The notes: generated by a model not told the origin, from the letters alone. Counted from the stretch's first letter, positions 35,234 to 44,399 are shown. The stretch: 64,000 nucleotides of DNA from Aequorivita viscosa (GCF_900106795.1 NZ_FNNS01000001.1:1-64000); one strand, 5' to 3'. Numbers and translations: made by a program.

Positions 35234-36106
35234 TTAAAATCTTCCCAAGGTTATCAGTAAAATTGCCAAAACAGCAAGCGCGATTCCAATCCAATTTTTA
35301 GGCAATATTTTTTCTTTGAATAAAATAACACCTAACAATGTAGAGATTAATACAATTGAAACATTGTTAAGCGTAAAAATCCCTGAACTTTCAAAAATAC
35401 CACTGCGCAAGGCGAGTACCAAGAAATAAAAGGAAAAGTAATTTGGAATTCCTAAGGCAATGCCTCCTAGAATATTTTTAAACTGAAATTGAAACTTGTC
35501 TCCAAATGCTTTGATAACAATTAAAACCACGCCAATTAAAGCCGACATGGCATAAATAGTGGCAGAAAAAATGGCGATATCTTCTTTTCCCAAATATTCA
35601 CCTTCAACAAATTTTACTGTTGTGTCGATAATCCCAGTTCCTAAAAAAACAAGAAGTGGAAAAACAAAATTCGAAGCTTTTATCTTTAAACCGTCTTTAG
35701 CTTTAATAGAGGCGAGATAAACTGCAGCCAATGCCAATAAAATTCCCACGAGTTTTATAATTCCTAAACTTTCGTTGTAATAAATTAACCCGAAAAGTAT
35801 GGGTATAACCACGCTCATTTTAGCAGCGACAGAGACAACCGAAAGGCCGCTTCGTTGTGCTGTGACTCCCATTAAATGAAAAACGGTTATAAACAGTACC
35901 CCAAGTGCGATAGCGAATGGAAACCAAGAGTAAACAACCGTTTTTGTAAATTCAATTTCTGTTGGTTGCAAAATAATTCCGCAGATAGCGGCTACAAAGT
36001 AGTTGATTACAATGGCGTGAAGGGTATTTACATTATACTTTGGGAACATCTTAAAAGCCACAAAAATAGCAGTAGATGAAAGAATACTCAGTAGAAGCGC
36101 TATCAA
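35234..36106 (-). CDS. EamA/DMT-superfamily transporter
   Basis: A 290-residue protein with about ten membrane helices and the two EamA repeats (second half from about 150). The drug/metabolite transporter family moves amino acids, nucleosides and other small metabolites; the substrate is not known here. The only start with a family-like N-terminus is TTG at 36106 (IALLLSILSSTAIFVAFK), which overlaps the ribD stop as TTGA. This is the TTG version of an ATGA coupled start. A riboflavin link from context is possible but unproven. Confidence 0.83.
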   Translation of the reverse strand: MIALLLSILSSTAIFVAFKMFPKYNVNTLHAIVINYFVAAICGIILQPTEIEFTKTVVYSWFPFAIALGVLFITVFHLMGVTAQRSGLSVVSVAAKMSVVIPILFGLIYYNESLGIIKLVGILLALAAVYLASIKAKDGLKIKASNFVFPLLVFLGTGIIDTTVKFVEGEYLGKEDIAIFSATIYAMSALIGVVLIVIKAFGDKFQFQFKNILGGIALGIPNYFSFYFLVLALRSGIFESSGIFTLNNVSIVLISTLLGVILFKEKILPKNWIGIALAVLAILLITLGRF

Positions 36107-37158
36107 GATTTTTGACTTTTAAAACGTTGCAAACTATCTTTCTTTATTTTTTCTTCAGAAATCAAAACTCCTTTAAAAACGGGAGCAGAAACTCCTTGTT
36201 CAAAATTGGCAGGTCCTGAAAAAACAAGAGCTTCATCCCAAAGATGGACGTTAATAAATGTTTGAAGTGTTTTTGGCCCACCCTCAACGATTAGGGATTG
36301 TATTCCTTTTTCATACAAAACATCGCAAATTTGAGGGGCTATTTCTTTTGAAAAATCTATTTGAACAAACTGCGTTTCATTTTTTAATGAAGCTTTATTT
36401 TTTTCTGTAAATACATACGTTTTCACACTTCGGTCAAAGATAGAGGAGTGGGATGGAAGTTTTAACTCCCTGTCAATTACAACTCTCGTTGGGTTGTTGC
36501 CGGTCCAATCGCGAACAGTTAAGGATGGATTGTCGTCTATAACTGTCTTCGTGCCAACTAGAATCGCCATTTCCTCGCTGCGTATTTTGTGAACGAGTTG
36601 TCGAGAAAATTCGTTAGTAATCCAGATGGGTTTGGTTTCGGTTCTGCTTTCTTGTAATGGGGCTACAAAGCCATCGGCTGTCTGAGCCCATTTTAGAAAA
36701 ATATAAGGTCTCTTTTTACTGTGAAATGTAAAAAAACGTTTGTTTAATTCGATGCACTCCTGCTCCAAAACTCCCGAAACAACTTCGCATCCTGCATCTT
36801 GTAGTTTTTTAATGCCACGCCCCGCAACTTGCGGATTTGGGTCGGTGCTGCCAATTACGACTTTCTTAATTCCTCTAGAAATTATTAAATCGGAACAAGG
36901 CGGAGTTTTTCCAAAGTGGCTGCAAGGCTCTAAACTTACGTAAATAGTAGCTTCTTTTAATAAATGTGAATTGCTAGTAACGCTAGCGATGGCGTTTACC
37001 TCGGCATGCGGCTGTCCAGCTTTGTAGTGCCAACCTTCGCCAATTATTTTACCGTTGTGTACAATTACGCTTCCCACCAGCGGATTTGGATATGTGGTTC
37101 CCAATCCATTTTTGGCGAGTTGAATACAACGCGACATATATTTTTCATGTAATTTCAC
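36103..37158 (-). CDS. ribD: Bifunctional pyrimidine deaminase/reductase of riboflavin synthesis
   Basis: A 351-residue RibD. The deaminase half has the zinc site H51-A-E53 in PHAEVNAI and the PCxxxGxxPPC motif (C79, C88). The reductase half follows from about residue 150, with SLIVEGGPKTLQTF in the later part. GTG at 37158 (KLHEKYMSRCIQLAKNG) is the family-consistent start; the longer frame would run over the divergent acetyltransferase gene. It converts the riboflavin precursor diaminopyrimidine to 5-amino-6-ribitylaminouracil phosphate. The other rib genes are not in the window. It is the first gene of ribD-eamA-yigZ. Confidence 0.93.
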   Translation of the reverse strand: MKLHEKYMSRCIQLAKNGLGTTYPNPLVGSVIVHNGKIIGEGWHYKAGQPHAEVNAIASVTSNSHLLKEATIYVSLEPCSHFGKTPPCSDLIISRGIKKVVIGSTDPNPQVAGRGIKKLQDAGCEVVSGVLEQECIELNKRFFTFHSKKRPYIFLKWAQTADGFVAPLQESRTETKPIWITNEFSRQLVHKIRSEEMAILVGTKTVIDDNPSLTVRDWTGNNPTRVVIDRELKLPSHSSIFDRSVKTYVFTEKNKASLKNETQFVQIDFSKEIAPQICDVLYEKGIQSLIVEGGPKTLQTFINVHLWDEALVFSGPANFEQGVSAPVFKGVLISEEKIKKDSLQRFKSQKS

Positions 37159-37185
37159 AGCGTAAAAATACAAGGATTTAATTAG

Positions 37186-37672
37186 ATGAACATAGCTATT
37201 ATCCGACTTATTGAAAGAAAGGACAATCCAATTGTAGCTCAAGTTATTCGCAAGGTTTTAATCGATTTAGGTGTTCCTAAAGTGGGAACTGCCTATGCCG
37301 ATACGGCACTGGATTGTATGTTTGAAACGTATCAAAAACCACGCTCGGCCTATTTTGTAGTGGAACGTAATGGCATTGTTTTAGGCGGTGCCGGAATAGC
37401 GCAGCTTGATAATTATGATGGAAACGTTTGCGAGTTGCAAAAAATGTATTTCCTGCCCGAAGCTAGAGGATTGGGACTTGGGGCTCAGCTAATGGAATTT
37501 TGTGTCGCCAAAGCACAAGAGTTTAAATTTGAAAATATCTATCTCGAAACAATGGAATATATGAAATCAGCCCAAAAACTTTACAAAAAAAGCAGGGTTT
37601 AAGTATCTCGATGGTCCTTTGGGGAATACTGGGCATTTTGCCTGTCCGGTTCAAATGCTGAAAAAACTGTAA
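37186..37672 (+). pseudogene. GNAT acetyltransferase broken by a frameshift in an A7 run
   Basis: The first 138 codons encode a GNAT acetyltransferase: ARGLGLGAQLMEFCVAKA is the acetyl-CoA motif. The frame then reaches an early stop at 37600-37602. Reading one base shorter through the A7 run at 37585-37591 restores a family-like ending, KAGFKYLDGPLGNTGHFACP, then VQMLKKL and TAA at 37670-37672. The 3' part thus lies in another frame. It may be a pseudogene, an assembly error in the homopolymer, or a gene expressed through slippage. It is divergent from ribD and just upstream of prmC. Confidence 0.8.
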
Positions 37673-37708
37673 TTCTATTAATTGTAAGTGCTTTAAACAT
37701 TCAATCTT

Positions 37709-38587
37709 TTGAAAATTTCAGAATTAAAATCCAGTTTTAGAAGCAGTTTGCAAGGTTTGTATCCTTCGGAAGAGGTGCAATCCTTTTTAGATATGCTTGC
37801 TGAGAAATACTTGTCTTTATCCCGCATTCAAATTACTTTAAAGGCTGATGGTAAAGTTTCGGAAGAAGCTTCTGAACGATTCGAGAAAGCGATACTTCGG
37901 TTGAAAAAACAAGAACCTATACAATATATAATAGGTGAAACGGAGTTTTACGGTTTGCTTTTTAAAGTGAACCAACACACTTTAATCCCGCGTCCTGAAA
38001 CCGAAGAACTAGTTGAATGGGTTGTTTCTGAACAAGCTTCAACAACCCAAAATGCTGGCCATGTAACGATTCTAGATATTGGAACAGGTTCGGGTTGTAT
38101 TGCGATTTCCTTGGCTAAGAATCTTCCAAATTCACAAGTACACGCTGTGGATATTTCTTCAGAAGCTATAAAGATGGCGCGACAAAATGCTGTAGAGAAT
38201 AGAGTTGAAGTCGATTTTTTTCAAACGGATATTTTAAAAACGAAATCACTTCCGACAGGTGAAGTTCAAGCTGAGAAACATTATGATATTATTGTTTCCA
38301 ATCCGCCATACGTTCGCGAACTGGAAAAAAAACAAATGCAGCCCAATGTTTTGGATTACGAGCCAGAAACGGCCTTGTTTGTACATGATAATGATCCGTT
38401 GCTTTTTTACCGCGTTATTTCTCGATTGGCAAAAACCTCTCTAAAACCAGGAGGGACTTTATTTTTTGAAATCAATGAGCACTTCGGAAATGAAGTAGCG
38501 GAATTACTAAAAGAAGAAGGTTTTACCAAAATTAAAGTAAAGCAAGACATTTACGGTAAAGACCGCATGGTTAAGGGCACTCTTTAA
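37709..38587 (+). CDS. prmC: Release-factor glutamine methyltransferase
   Basis: A 292-residue enzyme that methylates the GGQ glutamine of RF1/RF2. The SAM motif is ILDIGTGSGCIAISLA (121-136), and the active NPPY motif (198-201) is in IIVSNPPYVRELEK, with the substrate-loop PRPETEELVEW upstream. The N-terminal helical domain is present. Translation appears to start with TTG at 37709 (KISELKSSFRS); no ATG is near. The start follows the restored acetyltransferase stop by 36 bp, so they may be one unit. It is convergent with a methyltransferase gene, overlapping by 4 bp. Confidence 0.92.
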   Translation: MKISELKSSFRSSLQGLYPSEEVQSFLDMLAEKYLSLSRIQITLKADGKVSEEASERFEKAILRLKKQEPIQYIIGETEFYGLLFKVNQHTLIPRPETEELVEWVVSEQASTTQNAGHVTILDIGTGSGCIAISLAKNLPNSQVHAVDISSEAIKMARQNAVENRVEVDFFQTDILKTKSLPTGEVQAEKHYDIIVSNPPYVRELEKKQMQPNVLDYEPETALFVHDNDPLLFYRVISRLAKTSLKPGGTLFFEINEHFGNEVAELLKEEGFTKIKVKQDIYGKDRMVKGTL

Positions 38588-39393
38588 ATCTTGGTTGCAG
38601 TTTTTGTAGCCACTATTGCGTAAACCATTGGGATTTTATCATCTAGTCCTTTTATCCTAAACTTTTTCTTCTCAAATTCTACTGTATTATTGAAGCAATT
38701 GTAAGGCGAATAGTCAAATTCTTGGAGTGCGTTTATTGCTAAGCCATTTTTTATCAAATTAGTAATCACTTCGCTCATACTATGATTCCACGAGATAAAT
38801 TCAGTTGAAATGTCAGCATTTTTTTCGGCATACGTTCCTTCTTCAGTTTCTTGAATAGCTTCTTTGTTGAAATAGCTGTATTTAATTTCTTTAAAATCAT
38901 CATCAAACATCCACACGACAGGGTGGAATTCCACAAAGACAAATTTCCCATTGGGTTTTAAAAATGTTGAAACAATTTTCGCCCATTTATCAAGGTCGGG
39001 AAGCCAGCCGATGGTGCCATAACTTGTGAAAACAATATCAAATTTTTCAGATAGATGTTTATGAAGTTCATAGATGTCTGAACATATAAAAGTAGCTTCC
39101 AACTCGGTTTTTTTGGCAAGTTCATTGGCTTTGAGGATTGCCTTGTCAGACAAGTCAACTCCCGTGACCTTGGCGCCTAATCTGGCTAATGATAAAGTGT
39201 CCTGCCCAAAGTGGCATTGCAGGTGTAAAACCGTTTTATTTGAAATATCGCCTAGTAAACTCAATTCGATTTCATTCAACGATGTATTACCCTTTATAAA
39301 GCTATCTACATCGTAAAAATCTGAATTATAGTGATGTTCGGTACGACTGTTCCAGGAGTTTCTGTTGGTTTCGATATAATTTAACTCCTTCAT
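38584..39393 (-). CDS. Class I SAM-dependent methyltransferase
   Basis: A 269-residue protein. It carries the class I methyltransferase motif I as KTVLHLQCHFGQDTLSLARL, followed by the acidic ribose-binding residue in VTGVDLSD. The substrate is not recognisable; the long C-terminal part (about 140-269) with FVEFHPVVWMFDDDF is typical of the group of small-molecule methyltransferases related to UbiE/COQ5-like enzymes. It overlaps the prmC stop by 4 bp on the opposite strand and has no operon partner. Confidence 0.85.
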   Translation of the reverse strand: MKELNYIETNRNSWNSRTEHHYNSDFYDVDSFIKGNTSLNEIELSLLGDISNKTVLHLQCHFGQDTLSLARLGAKVTGVDLSDKAILKANELAKKTELEATFICSDIYELHKHLSEKFDIVFTSYGTIGWLPDLDKWAKIVSTFLKPNGKFVFVEFHPVVWMFDDDFKEIKYSYFNKEAIQETEEGTYAEKNADISTEFISWNHSMSEVITNLIKNGLAINALQEFDYSPYNCFNNTVEFEKKKFRIKGLDDKIPMVYAIVATKTATKI

Positions 39394-39547
39394 TTTAAAG
39401 CTTTTTGAATTTTGATTGACTTCCTAAGTAAAGTAAACGGATTCCTTTTCATTGTTTTTCTGGACATTTAATGGGTTTTGTCTGACTATTTAAGATCTTC
39501 AGCCTAAAGCAAAACTTTAGTGGATTCAGCTCATTGACAGATTTCTC

Positions 39548-39928
39548 TTAAAGCGCTGCTATCACCGAAATCTCGACATTTACCGACTTCGGCAACTTGG
39601 CTACTTCTACTGTTTCGCGAGCTGGAGCGGTGGCTTCTTCAAAATAGCTTCCATACACTTTATTGATTGCGGCAAAGTTGTTCATGTCGCTGATAAAAAT
39701 GGTGCTTTTTAAAACGTTTTCGAAGGTCATTCCGGCTTCGGTAAGGATTGCTTTTACGTTTTCCATTACGAGTTTTGTTTCGGTTTCTATGGTGTCTAAA
39801 ACTAATTCGCCTGTTTTTGGGTCTATCGCAATTTGTCCCGAAGTAAATAGCATGCCGTTTTTAAGGACTGCCTGATTGTAAGGCCCGATAGGAGCAGGAG
39901 CGTGGGTGGTGGTAATTATTTTTTTCAT
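39548..39928 (-). CDS. RidA family reactive-intermediate deaminase
   Basis: A 126-residue RidA/YjgF/UK114 protein. Hallmarks are PIGPYNQAVLKNGMLFTSGQ near the N-terminus and ATAPARETVEVAKLPK at the C-terminus, with the arginine (in PARETVE) that holds the substrate carboxylate. The family hydrolyses reactive imines or enamines formed by PLP enzymes. Two PLP enzymes are in this window, but not next to it. It is monocistronic and the start ATG is clear. Confidence 0.93.
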   Translation of the reverse strand: MKKIITTTHAPAPIGPYNQAVLKNGMLFTSGQIAIDPKTGELVLDTIETETKLVMENVKAILTEAGMTFENVLKSTIFISDMNNFAAINKVYGSYFEEATAPARETVEVAKLPKSVNVEISVIAAL

Positions 39929-40100
39929 AGTTTTTATAGGTTTTGACGAGTTTTCAATTAATTTTAATAGTCAAAAATAGGCATCGGTTTTCTTTTTTAA
40001 GGCATAAAGAATGGAAATTAAGTTGTGAGGTTTTTAGGGATTAAGCAGTCTTCTTTATTTGTTGATTTGGTTGGATTTTGCCGATTAAACGCCTGGTTTG

Positions 40101-40733
40101 TTATTCTGTGCAGTTCTTGATTTTTTTCTCGAATTTGGCTATATCTTCTTTGTATTCTGAAAATTTATACAAGTCAGTTTTAATGCTATCATACAAATTT
40201 ATTGCTTCAGAACATTTGTTTTGTTTTATCATAACATGTGCCATTTCATACATAACGGTCGTTCGTTCATTCTCAGATTTTGTTCGGGAAAGGATATATT
40301 CAAATATCTCAAAGCTTTTGTCATACTCTCCCATCAGGTTTCTGATTACACCCATATTGAATGCAGATGGAAAGTAGGTAGAGTCTGAAAAAATAAAGGA
40401 TTCTTTATAATACTCCATTGCCATTCTGTGAGTTCCCTTTTCTCTATAAATATTTCCTAGGTTATTTAATATCGCGGGGTTGTCTGGTTCGAGTCTAATT
40501 GCCGCTATAAATTTAGTTTCTGCATTGTCGTAGTCTTCTTCTTTTAAAGCGTCTATACCTTCATTATTTAATCTGTTGGCTTCTGTATTTTTGAAAACAT
40601 AATCTCCATAAATAATTTCAAGTTTTTTGTTTTCTGTTAGAATTATTTCAAACTTTTCGGCTTTACTAATGGCTTTGGGGTTATTGCACCCACAGTTAAC
40701 AATTATTATTAGGAAAAGAATAGGAACTCTCAT
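40101..40733 (-). CDS. TPR-containing putative lipoprotein
   Basis: A 210-residue protein. The N-terminal hydrophobic stretch ends in a run with cysteines (IVNCGCNN), so it is probably a lipoprotein. Several TPR-like helical pairs follow from about residue 50 (EGIDALKEEDYDNAETKF, NLGNIYREKGTHRMAMEYY, FNMGVIRNLMGEYDKSFE). TPR domains usually bind protein partners; no partner is identified. ATG at 40733 or 12 bp earlier are both possible. It stands alone, with about 330 bp of gene-free DNA upstream. Confidence 0.78.
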   Translation of the reverse strand: MRVPILFLIIIVNCGCNNPKAISKAEKFEIILTENKKLEIIYGDYVFKNTEANRLNNEGIDALKEEDYDNAETKFIAAIRLEPDNPAILNNLGNIYREKGTHRMAMEYYKESFIFSDSTYFPSAFNMGVIRNLMGEYDKSFEIFEYILSRTKSENERTTVMYEMAHVMIKQNKCSEAINLYDSIKTDLYKFSEYKEDIAKFEKKIKNCTE

Positions 40734-40745
40734 TGTTAGAATCAT

Positions 40746-41072
40746 TTATTGTTTAGTGGTCAACATCCAAACAAACCCCATAAAGCGTCCATTCGCATTA
40801 TTCATTTTGCTGTTTCTCTTCAAATATAACATAAAACCCTTATTCCTCATCACGCCTTGTCCGCTTCTATGCCTTAAAATTTAAGCCCTAATGTATTAGT
40901 CTTATTTAAACCGTTAATTCGTTAGCTTGAATCTTGATTTTGTTGACTAAAACATTTAGTAATGAGTAATGTGAAAATAAGTGTTAATGTTCAATCGTCT
41001 TAATTTGTATTCATTTTTCATTCACCCCCAATCATTACTAAATATTCGTATTTTTGTGTCTTAAAATAAATT
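40746..41072. other. Intergenic region upstream of the SDR gene
   Basis: 327 bp without a gene. A TATTTTTG -7 box at 41049-41056 precedes the SDR start. Nothing else is recognised. Confidence 0.6.
41049..41056 (+). promoter_or_regulatory. -7 box upstream of the SDR gene
   Basis: TATTTTTG matches TAnnTTTG, 16 bp before the ATG. Confidence 0.45.
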
Positions 41073-41954
41073 ATGGACTATACAGCAAAAATGCTCCGCG
41101 ACGATGCGTTAAAGGGCAAAACGATAGTAGTAACAGGCGGTGGAAGCGGTCTTGGAAAAGCAATGACAACCTATTTCCTCGAATTGGGGGCCAATGTGGT
41201 AATCACTTCCCGAAATATAGAAAAGTTACAAACAGTAAAAAAGGAACTTGAAGAAGCAACTGGCGGAAAAGTATTGCCAGTGCAATGTGATGTGCGAAAT
41301 TATGACGAAGTTGAAGCAATGGTCGAAGCTTCTGTAAAGGAATTTGGCGCTGTGGACGTGCTATTGAATAACGCCGCAGGAAATTTTATTTCTCCAACAG
41401 AAAGACTTTCAGCTAATGCGTTTGATACCATCATCGATATCGTATTGAAAGGAACAAAAAACTGCACCCTTGCTTTCGGAAAACATTGGATTGATAAAAA
41501 AGAAACGAATAAAACCGTTTTAAATATTGTTACAACCTATGCTTTTACAGGTTCTGCTTATGTGGTCCCGAGCGCTACTGCAAAAGCAGGTGTCTTGGCA
41601 ATGACACGTTCATTGGCCGTAGAATGGGCGAAATACGGCATTCGTTTTAACGCAATTGCGCCAGGACCTTTCCCAACAAAGGGAGCTTGGGATAGATTGC
41701 TTCCTGGTGAATTAAAAGAAAAGTTTGATCCAGCGAAAAAGGTTCCTGTACAGCGAGTAGGGGAGCACCAAGAACTTGCAAACTTAGCGGCATATCTAGT
41801 TTCAGACTTCTCAGCATATATCAACGGTGAGGTTGTGGTTATAGACGGCGGCGAGTGGCTACAAGGCGCAGGACAAATGAATCAACTAGAACAAGTTCCG
41901 CAGCAAATGTGGGATATGTTGGAGGCGATGATTCGCACTCAGAAAAAATCATAA
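41073..41954 (+). CDS. Short-chain dehydrogenase, 2,4-dienoyl-CoA reductase-like
   Basis: A 293-residue SDR. The cofactor motif is VVTGGGSGLGKAM (19-31), NNAAGN marks the central strand, and the C-terminus has RFNAIAPGPFPTKGAWDRL with family-type PFPTKGAWDR. This last element is typical of the mitochondrial-type 2,4-dienoyl-CoA reductases (DECR), which help degrade unsaturated fatty acids. A catalytic Tyr at the usual YxxxK place is not obvious (SATAKAGV instead), as in DECR. It is a single gene. A long imperfect GAGTTATGA-type inverted repeat follows. Confidence 0.88.
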   Translation: MDYTAKMLRDDALKGKTIVVTGGGSGLGKAMTTYFLELGANVVITSRNIEKLQTVKKELEEATGGKVLPVQCDVRNYDEVEAMVEASVKEFGAVDVLLNNAAGNFISPTERLSANAFDTIIDIVLKGTKNCTLAFGKHWIDKKETNKTVLNIVTTYAFTGSAYVVPSATAKAGVLAMTRSLAVEWAKYGIRFNAIAPGPFPTKGAWDRLLPGELKEKFDPAKKVPVQRVGEHQELANLAAYLVSDFSAYINGEVVVIDGGEWLQGAGQMNQLEQVPQQMWDMLEAMIRTQKKS

Positions 41955-41956
41955 AA

Positions 41957-42024
41957 GTTATGAGCTATGAGTTAAGAGTTATGAAATTGGACATTCATAA
42001 CTCATAACTCTGAATTCATAACTT
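41957..42024. repeat. GAGTTATGA-type inverted repeat
   Basis: AGTTATGAGCTATGAGTTAAGAGTTATGAA pairs partly with CATAACTCATAACTC...TTCATAACTT. A similar GGTTATGAGTT...GTTATGAGTTATGAGTT sequence occurs at 52749-52780. It is a dispersed intergenic element that could also act as a transcription end for the SDR gene. Confidence 0.7.
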
Positions 42025-42110
42025 CTCATTGTTCCCTTTCTGTTAACAAATATGATTTTCTATCCCCATAATTAATTGTACTTTTAACCTCTAAAATTTC
42101 AAGTAAATTA

Positions 42111-42881
42111 ATGGGTAAAATAATTGCAATTGCAAACCAAAAAGGAGGTGTAGGCAAGACTACAACCTCTGTGAATTTAGCTGCATCATTGGGCGTTCTT
42201 GAGAAAAAAGTATTGCTTATCGATGCAGATCCACAGGCGAATGCCACTTCGGGATTGGGTATTGATGTTGAATCGGTGGAGCTTGGTACTTACCAATTGC
42301 TTGAACACAGCGCAAGCGCCAAAGATGCAATTCTTAAGACAAATTCGCCAAACCTAGACCTAATCCCTTCGCATATAGATCTTGTAGCGATTGAGATTGA
42401 ATTGGTGGATGTTGAAAACAGGGAGTATATGCTGAAAACGGCAATTGAAAGCCTAAGGGAAGAGTACGACTATATCCTTATAGATTGCGCACCATCCTTG
42501 GGATTACTTACATTGAATGCCTTAACTGCAGCCGATTCTGTTGTTATTCCTATTCAATGTGAATATTTTGCTTTAGAAGGATTGGGAAAACTGTTGAATA
42601 CCATTAAAAGTGTTCAAAAAATACATAACGTAAATCTTGATATCGAAGGTTTATTGCTAACCATGTACGATTCCCGCCTTCGTTTGTCAAACCAAGTGGT
42701 GGACGAGGTTAAGAAGCATTTTGACGAAATGGTTTTCGAGACAATCATTCAGCGAAATGTTCGTTTAAGTGAAGCGCCCAGTTATGGCGAAAGTATTATC
42801 AGTTATGACGCTTCTAGTAAAGGAGCCGAGAACTATTTAAGTTTAGCACACGAACTTATTAAGAAAAACGAGAAGATTTAA
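42111..42881 (+). CDS. parA: Chromosome-partitioning ATPase
   Basis: A 256-residue ParA/Soj ATPase. The deviant Walker A box is KGGVGKTT (11-18), followed by LLIDADPQANATSGLG. These features and the direct junction to parB identify it. It drives segregation of ParB-bound origin DNA. Length is normal, and the next gene starts right after the stop (TAA then ATG). A parS site was looked for and not found by eye. Confidence 0.96.
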   Translation: MGKIIAIANQKGGVGKTTTSVNLAASLGVLEKKVLLIDADPQANATSGLGIDVESVELGTYQLLEHSASAKDAILKTNSPNLDLIPSHIDLVAIEIELVDVENREYMLKTAIESLREEYDYILIDCAPSLGLLTLNALTAADSVVIPIQCEYFALEGLGKLLNTIKSVQKIHNVNLDIEGLLLTMYDSRLRLSNQVVDEVKKHFDEMVFETIIQRNVRLSEAPSYGESIISYDASSKGAENYLSLAHELIKKNEKI

Positions 42882-43781
42882 ATGGCGAAAGCAACTAAAA
42901 AACAAGCCCTTGGTAGAGGTCTTTCAGCTTTATTGAAAGATCCGTCAAACGATATAAAATCTGTTGAAGACAAAAACGCAGACAAAGTAGTTGGCAGTAT
43001 TGTCGAGCTTGAATTGGGTAGTATTGAGGTAAACCCCTTTCAGCCACGAAGTAGTTTCAATGAAGAATCACTTCGGGAGCTTGCTTCGTCTATTAAAGAA
43101 CTTGGTGTAATTCAGCCTATTACCGTTCGGAAATTAGATTTTAACAAATACCAATTGGTAAGTGGAGAACGTCGTTTTCGTGCTTCAAAACTTGTTGGAC
43201 TTGCTACCATCCCAGCCTATATCCGAATTGCCAATGACCAGGAATCTTTGGAAATGGCATTGGTCGAAAACATTCAAAGACAGGATTTAGATCCTATCGA
43301 AATTGCACTTTCCTACCAAAGATTGATCGAGGAGGTAAACGTTACGCAAGAAGAACTCAGTGATAGAGTAGGGAAGAACCGATCTACGATTGCAAATTAC
43401 CTACGCCTGTTAAAACTGGATCCAATTATTCAAACAGGAATTCGCGACGGTTTTATAAGCATGGGTCACGGCCGGGCACTTATTAATATAGACGATTTGA
43501 GCGACCAGTTGGATATTTATGAAAAAATCCTGAGCCAAAACCTTTCTGTTCGCGAGACAGAAGCCTTGGTGCGTGAATATAAAAACCCAACACAAAAAGC
43601 TGCTCCACAAAAAACGGTGATTCCTCCGTATGCTAAAAAAGCGAAAAAAGAATTGACAGATTTGTTTGAAACTTCTGTAGATGTAAAGATAACCAAGTCG
43701 GGGAAAGGTCAATTGGTAGTTCCGTTTAAAAATCAAGAAGACTTCGATCGTATTTTGAAGCTCATTAAAAGTGAGAAATAA
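42882..43781 (+). CDS. parB: Chromosome-partitioning protein ParB
   Basis: A 299-residue ParB/Spo0J. The N-terminal CTPase/ParB-N region has NPFQPR and SSIKELGVIQPITVR, then GERRFRASKL and ALVENIQRQDLDPIEIALSY. A helix-turn-helix follows (LSDRVGKNRSTIANYLRLL). It starts immediately after parA and its 3' end overlaps the DUF5683 gene by 11 bp, so parA-parB-DUF5683 form a coupled unit. The C-terminal dimer region is basic. Confidence 0.95.
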   Translation: MAKATKKQALGRGLSALLKDPSNDIKSVEDKNADKVVGSIVELELGSIEVNPFQPRSSFNEESLRELASSIKELGVIQPITVRKLDFNKYQLVSGERRFRASKLVGLATIPAYIRIANDQESLEMALVENIQRQDLDPIEIALSYQRLIEEVNVTQEELSDRVGKNRSTIANYLRLLKLDPIIQTGIRDGFISMGHGRALINIDDLSDQLDIYEKILSQNLSVRETEALVREYKNPTQKAAPQKTVIPPYAKKAKKELTDLFETSVDVKITKSGKGQLVVPFKNQEDFDRILKLIKSEK

Positions 43782-44349
43782 ATTCCTATATATTTTTTTT
43801 TTAATCTTCGCCACTCCTTTATTGGCGCAGGTTTCCGATACCCTTAAAGTTAAAGAAGAAAGGGCAATCGTGATGAATGATTCTATTTTTAATGATGTTG
43901 AATACGAACCATTGGCACCGGCAAGAGCGGCATTCTATTCCGCAGTACTTCCAGGATTAGGGCAGGCATACAACAAGAAATACTGGAAAATTCCTATTAT
44001 CTACGCAGGAATGGCTACCGGTGTTTATTTCTATAAGAAACAAAACGATGATTACCACCGTTTTCGTGATGCATATAAAAGAAGACTCGCAGGGTACACA
44101 GATGACGAATTTCAAGGAATTTCAAACGATCGCTTAATAAACGCCCAGAAATCTGCTCAGAAGAATAAGAGTGTCAGCATTATTGTAACACTAGCATTTT
44201 ACCTTTTAAATGTGATCGATGCAAATGTGGATGCCCATTTGCGGCAATATGAAGTAAGAGAAGATTTATCGCTTCAGCCTAATTTAGAAGTAAATCCATT
44301 CAATTCGCAAGCGCAGTACGGAATGTCGTTGACGTATCGGTTTAAATAA
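43771..44349 (+). CDS. DUF5683 family protein, putative membrane/exported
   Basis: A 192-residue protein of the DUF5683 family. It has a signal-like N-terminus (about 1-19, ending LLAQ), then a helical region with PARAAFYSAVLPGLGQAYN (the family mark) and KYWKIPIIYAGMATGVYFYKK as membrane segments, and a C-terminal strand ending LTYRFK that resembles outer-membrane anchors. GTG at 43771 overlaps parB by 11 bp. The function is unknown. It is part of the conserved parAB-DUF5683-dapB-lepB neighbourhood. Confidence 0.87.
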   Translation: MRNKFLYIFFLIFATPLLAQVSDTLKVKEERAIVMNDSIFNDVEYEPLAPARAAFYSAVLPGLGQAYNKKYWKIPIIYAGMATGVYFYKKQNDDYHRFRDAYKRRLAGYTDDEFQGISNDRLINAQKSAQKNKSVSIIVTLAFYLLNVIDANVDAHLRQYEVREDLSLQPNLEVNPFNSQAQYGMSLTYRFK

Positions 44350-44399
44350 ACTGCAAGTTGTTCCTGAAGAACGGGGCTTCTGATAGATTTGGATGAAAA

